Shown here: in pieces, positions 10,910 to 21,051 of the stretch | How positions within the stretch are numbered: position 1 is the first letter of the stretch | How the letters are laid out: every line of letters starts with the position of its first letter | Source: Pleurotus djamor | Taxonomy: Eukaryota > Basidiomycota > Agaricomycetes > Agaricales > Pleurotaceae | Reading direction: 5' to 3' | Assembly: GCA_029747585.1 (NCBI GenBank) | Contig: JAPEVF010000583.1 | Location: 1 to 29,182, forward strand | Length of the DNA: 29,182 bases | The notes under the pieces: model-generated | What the model was told of the DNA's origin: nothing | The model's database searches: none | What the model saw: only the letters and a program-made list of their open reading frames with translations | Made by a program: the position numbers and the translations under genes

Positions 10910-10982
10910 GTCATTTGATGGACTCCCACAACACAAATAGATAAGCATGGGACCACCACTCCTCTTCATCATGTAAATCGTC

Positions 10983-12561
10983 ATGTTACCCGTTTATACG
11001 CCTCCAACGCCCGGTTCCCCAACGACACCGCAATCTCCGTCAGCTCGTTCAGAGCACAACAAGTATTTGGAAAGATCCAACGGTCATAAATGGCTGACAC
11101 TCTTCATCAACAGTAGAGCGTCGTCTTCCACGTCTCTCCCACAGCTCTTTGAGGGCGACACGTTGACGGGCAGGGTAGTACTTGACTTGGAGAAGGCGGA
11201 AAACGTCAAGGCGATCGTTGTGGCGGTAAATAACTCGGTGAGGCTTCATTTAACGAGGACTGACGATTACTCGTTAGGTACTCGCTGGCACGACAGCTGT
11301 AGGCCAAGAAGAGGCTCGATTCCTTGATATCGAGAAGCAATTATGGCCTACGCCAACGTTAGATACCACTAAACGTACTGGATCCAACAAAATCGCAAAG
11401 GGACATCAATCTTGGCCTTTCACCATAGCCTTGCCTAAGACTGTACCCGTGACAGAGAGTAACGGGAAGAGTGGTGTTTACCCTCTCCCTCCGAGTTTCT
11501 CAGAGAGGGCCAGCCCGGTGTACATTGATTATCGAGTGAGAGTTACGGTGAAACGGGGAATTCTGCGAGTGGATCAACCGTTTGTGGTCTTGTTTTCAAT
11601 CACGAATGCAATGGGCGTAACTGAGCACGACACGGCAGACTGACAATCAACTTCGGGTACTCACCGATGATGCATCCCGGACCTCCTTCGGCGTTGAGGT
11701 CATTGGCGTATAGCGACGGGACTCTTTTGGTCGGACCTGAAGGTGATCCTGAAGGATGGAAAGTGTGCCCGTCAGTCAAAGTTAAGGGGACTTTATTCAC
11801 GGTTCGTACCGTGGAGGTGGAATGTGTCGTGAGTCCCCGTATTCTTGTTGGAGCATTTAGTTGTTCACGGGATGATAGTTAGCTATCGCGACACCGGTAA
11901 GTCAAATTCGTCCGCCTAGAACTCCAAAGCAGCGAGGTGACTGAGGGGGCAGCTTTGCTACGCCATCGGAACGACAGTGCCAGTAGAAATTACCATCAAA
12001 GGAGAGGACAAGCAAGCCATGGACCTGCTCGCAACACCAGAAGCACTACGGCTGCACCTAGTTCGCGCACTGACGACTGGGTCGGATGCAATGGACGACG
12101 ATGGAGAACGGAGGAGTAATAACCACTTCCTTGAGAGTGTCGGTGAAGGCTATTTCTGGCAGCTCTCCGATGCCGAGTCGGGTGTGCGAAATCAAGGAGA
12201 GCGCATTCTACGAGGAGAAATTGAAGTGCAGAAGAAGCTGAGGCCAAACTTCAAGTTCCCAAAGGTTGCCATGAGAGTGAGTCGTATCGCTAAATTTTGG
12301 CTGAGAGATCATTGACAATAGGTCAAGTACATGTTGCATCTGCTCCCTTTCCAAGCACCTGGATTCATACCCGAGGGAGAAAAGGGGGAGGCGTTGATTT
12401 CTGTGCCGGTGTCGATTGTGATGAGACAGACTCCAGGGGTGAGGATGAGATCCTACGCACCTCCTGGGTATGAGAAGCCACAAGGAGGGGACTACAACAA
12501 GTCAATGGGATTCATGGAAAATGGTAATCAACGGTTCTACAACTACCATCATGGTTCTTGA
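10983..12561 (+). CDS. Alpha-arrestin-like protein C with PPxY motif
   Basis: Six exons: 10983-11225, 11278-11579, 11639-11828, 11879-11896, 11953-12276 and 12322-12561 (438 residues). It has the same exon plan as A and B, and the 18-base exon 4 encodes LAIATP. It shares WLTLFIN, GPEGDPEGW, the LCYAIGTTVP start of the second beta domain and a C-terminal PPGY (406-409) before a RFY tail. Differences: the N-terminal motif is LPVY (2-5) in place of PPxY, and the GRII-type strand is replaced by VLAGTTAVG. It is the most diverged copy and is separated from B by the small gene and the F-box gene. Its stop is 27 bases from the stop of the converging methyltransferase gene. Confidence 0.85.
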
Positions 12562-12588
12562 TGAATTGTATCATACCGAGGGTCGTGG

Positions 12589-13679
12589 CTAGTCATCGTC
12601 CTCTGTTACATCCACAGACATCAGGAGCATGGACTCGAATGTATCATCAGATTTACGAGTTGTCGTCCCATAGGCACCAACGCCATGAAGCAGATCTACA
12701 TCGCCTGAGGGAACCTTCCACGACAACGAGTTGGGTCGGCGATGTGCAACAAACACGAATGGGACATCTTCGTCAGTTCCGGTGCGTATCCAGGATGTAG
12801 AGCCCCTTTGGTAGAGAACTGGATAGAATGAAAACCAAAGTCCAAACGCAGACCAGAAAAGCGATTCTTTGGCAAGACTTCGAATTTTGTAAGAGATGAT
12901 GACGGCTTGTTGACCAAACGACTCGGTGGATGTAAACGGCGGAGATGTTAGTTGGATGAGTGTCCGAAGCAATGGTGCCAGAAGTTCAGGGAAGTAGACC
13001 TTAGGCATAGATGTAAGATTGAGGTGTGAATGTCAACGGTGCCGGCAAGCTCACTAAATCGCTGCAGATTATGTGCGTGAGCATGCCTCCCCGATCTTCC
13101 AACTCGAGACGGATCCGATCAGATTCGGTGGAGTTCCCCCAGGATAACGGCCTGATCAAGACGTTACTTGACGACAGGCCAAGGTTCTCCTCAAGCAACG
13201 GGCAGACCTATTGCCCAAGTGCACTTAGATGAGTAGAATCGCTGACGAAGACCAGGCGATATCGTCGAACCTCCGGTAGATCTGTGACCACGAGTAGATC
13301 TTTAGACTCGTCAAGCAACTTGGACAAGTAATGGCTAATAGCGCCAGATCCAGACCCAAGTTCAATGAAGCATCGTGGTGACTCTGATGAGGCCAACATT
13401 GAGTCAAACGATGGGTCAAATATCCAGTCACTCGGAGGTTTGAGGTAAGCCAAGAGTACGTATGCAGACTCCCTACCAAAGATAATTCGTAAGTGGCTAG
13501 CTACTATTCCCGATTGAAGTGCCATACCAGACGCGACCAGCGATGCCATATTTCGAGATAGCCTTGCGCTGTTCAGACGCGTCAAATGACCAAGAATCGT
13601 CGAACGCGACTTTAACAATCGATTTTGTCGCTACAGAGGGCTCTATCTTCAAATTCGCCGGGAAATTTGGGTTGGCCAT
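12589..13679 (-). CDS. SAM-dependent protein lysine methyltransferase-like (Methyltransf_16 family)
   Basis: Four exons: 13528-13679, 13271-13472, 13055-13207 and 12589-12999 (305 residues, all phases agree). A Trp completed across intron 1 (GRVWESAYVLLAYL) precedes the SAM-binding motif I, ELGSGSG, at residues 88-94. Then come VVTDLPE (acidic motif II), ICSDLVYFPELLAPL (post-motif typical of this family) and IISYKIRSLAKESLFWSAF near the end. This order fits the seven-beta-strand METTL21/EFM family, which methylates lysines of elongation factors or chaperones. The substrate cannot be read from sequence. It is tail-to-tail with arrestin C and head-to-head with the Arp10 gene, 77 bases between start codons. 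Confidence 0.85.
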
Positions 13680-13756
13680 CGTTGTGGTTGTGGTTGAAGA
13701 GGAAGTCTCCTATGTCACATGCCGTTCACCTCTCTTCATCATCGACCACGACGTCG

Positions 13757-15584
13757 ATGCAGCCAACAACCCCCCACAGANGACAGAGTCGCCGCGCCAA
13801 CGACCCCAGCAACGTCGCGGGTGGCTGGTGCCCATATCGTTCAGTCGTCACCACACTACACAACGACGCGTCGACACGCGCTTTATGGCACGGAGGACCG
13901 AATCGTCATTGACCCAGGCTGTCGTATATGGAAGGTTGGGTTCAGCGGTGAAGGGAAGCCACGGGATGTATTCTATGCGGACGGGGCGAATGGTGAAAGC
14001 CTATGGGGTCTGCAGCGAGCAAGCGATCCCGTACAACGAGCTGAAGAAGACAGAATTCTCCAAGTTCGCTTGGAGGCATCCCTGAGATCAGTATTTCATG
14101 AGTACGCTTGCTCTTTGTTGCTTGAAAATGAAACTGAGATAATATCCTTTGAAGCTCGCTCATAACCGACCCAAAATCGCGGAAGGTGATTCTGGTCGAA
14201 CATCCTTTTCTACCCCTTCACATAAAGGACACTTTCGCTCGAGTTTTGTTCCAAAATCTCCAGGTGAGGCGGTTTTGAACTGAATACCGTGAGTTCCTGA
14301 ATGCAGCTGGAGGTCCCTTCGATCTCCTTCGCCAACAGTCATCTTCTGTCCCTATTTGGCTCAGGTCGAATAACAGGATTGGTCCTTGACAGTGGCCACC
14401 ACGAGTCTGTCGCGCTACCGGTATGTTGCAGAGTTCTTGCTTCATGAATCATCTCATAGCCGTCATTAGANTTTTTGCGGCTCGACCATTGTACTCTTAC
14501 ATCCAAACCACGCCATTGGCTGGTTCCCGACTGACCTCACATCTTCGCGCACTCCTTTTGTTCTTCGGTACATATCTACCACCTCCCACCATCACCGGGG
14601 CAGTCAACGTACCAGCTGCCAACCGTGCCACAAGAATACCTGAGGAAGCTCTGACGGATTCAGTGATTGAGGAAATAAAGACGCGATGCTGCTTCGTAGG
14701 AGGTGTAATGGACATGGACCCAACGAGTTTCTCGTCTGAGGGTGCCCGTGCCTCGTCTCCCATAGACTTGTCTTCGGAAGCTGATGTTCCACCGAGCGAT
14801 ACTACCATGTCCGAATCGGAATTCTCTCATGTCTCATCCCAACCTCAATCATCGGAATTCTCGGTCGTTTCTAATCCTTTGAGGCCTGGCCGTCATGACG
14901 AGAATCATCTTCAGTCATTGTCCACCCTTTACAAGCGTCACTCGACCGCCACAGATCTACACATGAAAGTTCCCGCTGCTCCAAGCTCCCAAACCGGACC
15001 TGGACGCGCCACCTTGATAATTCCAGGGTGGATTCGTGAGCGTGCAGCTGAAGTCCTTTTCGAGGGTGGCGATGTGGACGAAAGTAGCCTGGCCGAGGTG
15101 ATCTTGGATACTCTCCTCAAGGTACCCTTCAGCCTTTCAGGCAACATTTCAAAGCTAACACGCGACTAGGTTCCTGTGGACCTTCGTAAAACACTGGCGT
15201 CATCTATCTTGATTGTGGGTGGTACACCCATGCTTCCAGGGTTTATCACTCGGTTGCATGCGGAGCTGCTTCGTGCTATAGCCCCAACAGAAGACAGCCA
15301 CGCGGTCACCCCTACCTCAAGCAGGTCGCTTCCGAAGTATGATCGTTATGCTGCATTGCGACCGTTGGTACCTTACTTCTCCATTGTGAATGACCCCGCA
15401 CCGCCCGTCGCGCAATCGGAGAGGGCTCGNTAAACCGGCGGTAAGGCTCCTGCCTTCACTCCTGCTACCTTGGCATGGATAGGAGGATCACTAGCAGGGT
15501 ATGTCGCGTCGCGATTTACTCTCTCCTGAGTCTGTATCTGAATTCGTTTCTAGCTCGCTGAAGACCGGTGGTGAGCGATGTTGA
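13757..15584 (+). CDS. ARP10: Actin-related protein 10 (dynactin) with sequence defects
   Basis: Exons are 13757-14101, 14155-14263, 14313-14420, 14470-15121, 15170-15498 and 15554-15584, about 523 residues. Key stretches: RIVIDPGCRIWKVGFSGEG (first phosphate-binding strand of the actin fold), KSRKVILVEHPFLPL, RITGLVLDSGHHESVALP, EEIKTRCCFVGG, ILIVGGTPMLPGF and TPATLAWIGGSLAGSL. This combination is the fungal Arp10/Arp11 pattern, the subunit that caps the pointed end of the dynactin filament for dynein transport. Undetermined bases at 13781 and 14471 break the frame, and the protein reads correctly only if they are ignored. At 15430 an N is followed by an in-frame TAA (15431-15433) just before the conserved C-terminus. 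These look like assembly errors, though a recent mutation at the third site is possible. The acidic/Ser-rich insert around 14700-14960 is variable in such proteins. Confidence 0.82.
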
Positions 15585-15793
15585 GAGGTGGCACATTGTC
15601 GCTGAGATGATTGAAGTGTCTTAGAGTGCTTACATACATACTTTCTAAACAGGTCGAAGACCAAGTTTCCTAATTATAAGTGTGAGAAACTTATTTCACA
15701 CAGTCAATAACAACTATCCTCGCCTCTGCTCCCAAGAGGAGCCTTTCTATTTACTCGTCACTTAATTACGAAATTCGTACGGAGCAATTCCGT

Positions 15794-17410
15794 CTAATTG
15801 AGGTCTGACGAATCATAGGCAACAGCGAAAGGAGAATCAACGATGATTCCTTCTGAACGCGGCGGTGCCGCATAAAACCTCCGGAGGTAGATAAATATGC
15901 GCGATACCAACACAGAATGAAGGCACCGTTGAAGGCTAACAAAAGTCGGGTGAGGGACTGGCGGTACATGAAAAAGGCGCGGACTTACGCCAAGAGGCGA
16001 TCAAATCCAGCACCCTGAAGGAATGAGAATCTCAGCAAGTTCGAACATATTGATATTCAAATAGACCGTATGCCGTCTACGAGAGTCAATATAATATTTG
16101 CGGTTTCTATCACTGCGGGTAATACCTGAGCCTGAGGTGAGTATTGAGAGTATGTGTGGTGACACACCAAGGAGAGAAATGAAGTAAACAAGGCCTGTAG
16201 GTTCGTTCATAATCTTGTAGTGTTCAAGGATGAAGCAGTACCGGAGTAACTTACCATCTCTGAAGAACAATTCAACGCAGGTTCGCGGGCTCAACAGGGA
16301 CGAGATTCTCAAGTGTGCTGACGGGTCTCTTGAGTCCAGTGAGGACCAGCGCATCGAGGGCTTTAGATCATACCATATTTCAGACAGTTGACCACCGTTA
16401 GACCGACAATAGCTACATATTATCCATTATGAGCGGGTAAACAAGGCTATTGGGGGAAGAATTACCTATCTCAAGGGCTATCAATAAAACATAATTCAAA
16501 AGCTTCGATCTGGGAAACTCGTTTCCTTCGGGGAAGCACCCAGGCAGTGGCAAGTCACCTGAAAGGACTGCGATGGAGTCAGAAAAATGATGAGTTCAGT
16601 CAGTGTTTTGGAAAATGGGACTTGCATTGCTTGACGTCGGAGTGGAGAGCCAATCCAATGCCCACGGATACAAACGCTATTATGACCATCGTAGCAATGG
16701 ATATGCTGATCATACGTGTCCGTCCGTACAATGTCCATACCCGAAATAACATGACGACTAAGGGCAGAACCGTGGTCAGATGGTCATGGCAGAGCCCATT
16801 ACAGTTGGAGAAGCGTACATTCAGAAACCAAGATCCCTACGGAGAATAGAGCTACAGCGGTTCAGCACTACGCTCTTACTGTGCCCGGTGTGATACTTAA
16901 GGGAACGATCCTTACCTCCTGTGGCGACGTCAACTTGAACACATTTTGATTGCGAGAAGCCATACGAAAATTGATCTATTGAGGATAAGGCAGTCGTTAG
17001 ATATGTGACCCATCAGTTGAAAGGTTTCCCGGGGGCTTACAGTAGAAACTCAGTGGGAGGTCAACAAATGGCAGATATCTATTGAGGAAAAACAGGGCCC
17101 CGGCGACACCCTGAGGCTTGGTCCAGACCAAGTGGACTTCATCGGCGAAAGTAAGGTGGAAGTCATAGAGCTAGACTTGCGTTAGTCTTCACGATACTAT
17201 AGGTCCAACACGAAGGAACTCAACGAAGAGGCTATACGATACGACTGGAACCAAGGCTTGGTTCAATCGCTACGAAGGCTGGAAAAACGTTGCAACGCAC
17301 CGTGAAGATACTAAAGTGAGGAGTCAAAGTTAGCAAAGGTAGAGAACTGAAGGATAGGGAATTACTTTGCTAGATTGGTATCTGTAAAGGTCGCTAGGGG
17401 TGATAGACAT
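15794..17410 (-). CDS. Seven-transmembrane DUF6533-type membrane protein, 14 exons
   Basis: Exons: 17366-17410, 17301-17310, 17225-17244, 17041-17170, 16916-16975, 16841-16867, 16626-16757, 16466-16558, 16374-16412, 16255-16317, 16166-16194, 16081-16125, 15989-16014 and 15794-15935, in total 861 bases and 286 residues. All 13 junction phases agree. The N-terminal signature (YSLFLYDFHLTFADEVHLVW, then LFFLNRY) is that of basidiomycete DUF6533 proteins. MLFRVWTLYGRTR, PLPGCFPEGNEF, VELFFRDGLVYFISLL and LQRCLHSVLVSRIFIYLRR follow in family order. About seven hydrophobic helices are visible. The function of the family is unknown; it resembles a receptor in topology. Exons 2 and 3 are only 10 and 20 bases, intron 7 is a probable GC-AG intron (16559-16625) and intron 11 is only 40 bases. 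TATAAATA (17452-17459) precedes the start. Confidence 0.8.
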
Positions 17411-17451
17411 GTTGAGACAGCTGAAGATAGATGGCTGAGGAACATAGGGAA

Positions 17452-17459
17452 TATTTATA
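17452..17459 (-). promoter_or_regulatory. TATA box of the DUF6533 gene
   Basis: TATAAATA on the minus strand lies 42-49 bases upstream of the ATG at 17410. The spacing resembles the other TATA boxes of this window. Confidence 0.6.
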
Positions 17460-18492
17460 CGGACGGCACATCACAAGCCACCCCATCTTATGATCTTTTC
17501 GCTCGCGAATAGAGGCGTATGCGACTAGATTACTTTCTGAAACTGATATTTATGAATAGGGCCTCGATTGTCAACATTGTTCGGCGATCATAATCGGTTT
17601 TTCTGGGAAAGTTGTGGTGTAATGTTGAACTTTTTGGAGGATGACCTTCCCTACTCTCCGAGTCTATACTCGATAGGTCATCGTTGGAAGTCGGTGTGGA
17701 GGAGTGCTGTTACTCACAAGTGCACGATCCATCACATGAAGTGTCCAGATAGCCGTTGGCTACGGAGCTATCACCGTGATATTGAGTCCTGGAAGCTCGC
17801 CCGAATGACTACGAATAAGCAGGAGCTCAACAGCGTCGTGAGAGCCGCCCGGGGATGGGTGTTGATGGATGATGGTGCATCATCTGTGGCTACAGTGTTC
17901 GTTGAAGGGACGATGGCATAACGTCCTGATAGAAGACATATCCAACGTGGTCAACAAGATGCTCCGTCACCCGCGAGTGTGTGATAAATACGTGATCCTG
18001 ATGAACACCAAGGCGACAAGAACGACGAAGCGAGCTGGCGAGACCGCACATGAGAGAGGTTTTTCCGAGCCTCATCTCTTTTTCTTTAACGCGCCCAAGT
18101 TTGGTGGTTCAGTGGAGTATGTGAGTCATGACTGACAGGCATCAAGGAGTGCGGTCTGTAGGTGTTGGCTGGGTGCACTTGGGCAATGGACAAACGGTGC
18201 GGGCGTTTTCAAGAGGCGTCTGATTTTTTGAACTACACCCAAATACGGGCAAACAGAAGGGCTCCCGCCAGGAACCTTGCTAGCACTGAGTAGTCTACGG
18301 ATTATGGCTATCTCATACGATGATGACCCAGCGCTGACGATGGAAGTAGGAAAGTCCGTTATGATGAAGCTTGATTACAGAGGATTAATCGATACAAGAA
18401 TATACATGGGGATGAAAGATACAATAGAACGAGGGAAGTGTGGCCAGGAGGACGATCCACCGTCGACGGCGGAGGTATCAGAGAAACTAGTT
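17460..18492. other. Unassigned region upstream of the DUF6533 gene
   Basis: No gene was recognised in this kilobase. On the plus strand, 17568-17921 (118 codons, no ATG at its start) is followed, in another frame and overlapping, by 17869-18135. Neither shows a known domain, and no splice pair that I tried joins them convincingly. They could be a decayed gene. The last 300 bases are the 3' flank of the FunK1 gene. Confidence 0.4.
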
Positions 18493-21051
18493 TCACTTGC
18501 GCAGCTTACGCGCACCTAGAGAACGTCGCATATGAGAAAACGACATTTTGGAACAGATGATAGAGCACTTACGCTTCACCTTCTTCGAGGGTTTAGGGTT
18601 CCCAATGATGACCGGATCCGTGTCCAAGTCGATAGCATGAGGTGCCTCTGCGCCCTCGTCCAAGTTGGCCGATTCAGCATTGCGTTTGGTGCCCGTGGGG
18701 AGGCTGATACTCGGAAGCTGCCCATCGAGCATAATATTAGGTTTCGGCTTTTTCGAGGAATCGGTAATGACGTTGCGAGACATGGTTGTGTGAAACTTGA
18801 CATCTTGGTCCTTCCACAGAACGATGTATTTGAGTAGGAGACGTTGCATCGCTTCATGGAGATTGAACTGCTCAGGTTCGGGTTCCAGTAGCGCGTATTC
18901 AGGGCGAACTTGCTTGACCAAGTCATCGAGCAAGTCTGCGACAAACGAGATGTCTGGGTGTAAAACCTTCTTCCAATCTTGGCGTGACAATAAGAGACCC
19001 CCTCTAGTATCGGATTCAGACTCATCGGGGATGCAGTGGTCAAGGAAGCATTTCCAAATCGCGTTGAACTTGGCATTGTTGGCGTCGTCACTGGGGCCTT
19101 CAGCGGTGGTAGGAAGTGCGCGTAAAAGGAACGAGAGGATACACCAGAATACGGACTCCGCGTCATGGCGAGGCTGGTGTTGGAAATCGTTTTTCAAAGC
19201 GGATGGATCGTCATCATAGAGTTGGAACCGCTGCATGGCGAAGGTACGGCCATGTGTTGTGCCGTCATCCTTGAACGTGCGTAAAGGATCCTTTGCAGGG
19301 GCGTGTGCTGTTTCATATAGATGAGCAGCGTCTTGGGGAAGCTCGGGCATTCTTTGAAAGGCCATATTGCAATGAAGAATCTCGCCCACTGCAACCGAGC
19401 GGGCGATGTATTTCGGCGTACCCTGGAAGAAGGGAGATCAGATATATGGAGAAGGCGTTAAGTCAGGCTTGCGTACCGTGCGTGCATGTAGAGGGTTATG
19501 TTTTCCTTTCCTACCTCGATTACACTTGCTTGCGTTGTCCAAGTCAATGATCAGGCCCTCAGATCCGGCGTCTCTGTTACTGTGGGCGAACGTCGCATCA
19601 GATATACTCAAACAGACAAAAGATAAAAGTCTTGAAACTCACCCCGAAAGCACCTCGTTGATGAAACGTGGGCGATCAATTTTGTCGTACGGTGCCTTCT
19701 TGGGATAGCCATCGGCGTGCACCGCGTTGATCATGATGTTGGCAAGGCTCAGGTCGCGGTGCAAGACGTTCCGTCGAACGGCATGACGATGTGCTGGAAA
19801 GTAAAAGAAAATCAGAAAAATAAAGTCGGGAAGTTGCGTTGGCGGCGTGCCTTCAAGTACATCGTACATAACCTTGAGAAACTTGATCAGGTTCTCGCAT
19901 TTTGCGACCAGATCCCCAGTCGTCGCAAGAACCATCCGAGTCTTCGTCCGACTAACCCCACCAACCTGCACTTGTATCGTCTTCCTACGGGTCTTGACCT
20001 GATTGTACGAGATCGTCGCGGCGAAACCAGGAGCGTGCCCGGCTTGGTGGAGGGTTTCGTATAGCTCACCCTCTGAGAACGTACAGTAGTCGCTGCGGTA
20101 TTGATCCTTGATAATGAAAGACTTGGGCGACTTGGCGATCCATGTCATCCGATGCCACGGTTCGCCGACAAGGACAACCTTGCAATTATAGTAGGTGGTG
20201 TCCTCGGTCTTGATGTCCCATTCGGGTGGGTCGCGAAGCAACAATCCTTCGGAGAGCGTAATTGTGTCGTCGTAAAAGAGATGGCGGTCCGCCTTCTTCG
20301 GGTTATGAAGCGTGTAAGCAAACTCGAGGAGCGGCATGAGATTGACCCAGCCAAAGTCTTCAGAGCAATCAACTCCCGAAGGGCTTGACCAATGAAGCGT
20401 ATAACCACCCGGCCAAACAGAGAAACCGAGAAGAGATACACGATGGGGAAGGGCTTGGCCAGCGAGCCCAAGGTACGTCATGCACTGTTTGGGGCCGTCG
20501 TCCTTGTTATCGTTCCTCTTGAGCTCCCCTGGGCTCACAATGTGATGATAGGCGGGGGCTAGATTCTCGAGCGCAAGCTTATCGGCGATGGATTTGGGAA
20601 GGATCGCAAAGTCCGAGCGAGATGTGAAGCGTAGGTGAGGATGATGGCGCAACGTACGTTCATGAACATCGACACAAACGAGTTCCTCCTCCTCACTACC
20701 AGGAAATGCCTCTGGGGCCAAGGTGAGAATCGGTGGCATAACACATGTGGAGTACACGACAATGGACTTACCGTGTACTTCATGAAGAACTGCGTTCAAG
20801 GCATTGACGCAGAGATCATACGGTGATGTCTCCGGCGAGCTGATGAACGCACTGATGGCGGAAAGGATTTGGACGTTTTCCGCCAAGGCTGCTAGCTTCT
20901 TCTTGCCAGTTCTAGTCGGTTTGTTGAGGCGAGTATCCCTGAAGTTCGCGTTGGGTTCAAGGCCTTGCGCAGGTGGTTCCATTTCGCGACGACAAGTTGC
21001 TGGAGCTTTGTGTGGTTTGACGGGGGTCGACTCGACTTTAGTGTCTGCCAT
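18493..21051 (-). CDS. FunK1-type fungal protein kinase
   Basis: Five exons: 19851-21051, 19643-19793, 19477-19579, 18573-19422 and 18493-18515 (775 residues). The start is MADTKVESTP at 21051; the open frame extends seven codons further but without an ATG. The N-terminal ~300 residues are the variable FunK1 lead. SFIIKDQYR holds the likely ATP-binding lysine. HRDLSLANIMI (HRD at 412-414) is the catalytic loop, and DLDNASK (463-469) stands where most kinases have DFG. HARTGTPKYIARSV is the activation/P+1 segment. The FunK1 family is expanded in mushroom-forming fungi and its roles are mostly unknown. The tail (about 690-775) has acidic and Lys/Arg-rich patches (KPSKKVKRARKLRK) that look like a nuclear localisation signal. 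The intron at 19794-19850 seems to use a GC donor and is exactly 57 bases with no stop. Confidence 0.85.

Noticed and set aside
16132..16165. 34-base intron in the DUF6533 gene (acceptor CCTCAG)
   Set aside because: Too short for efficient splicing. The next acceptor gives a 40-base intron in the same phase.
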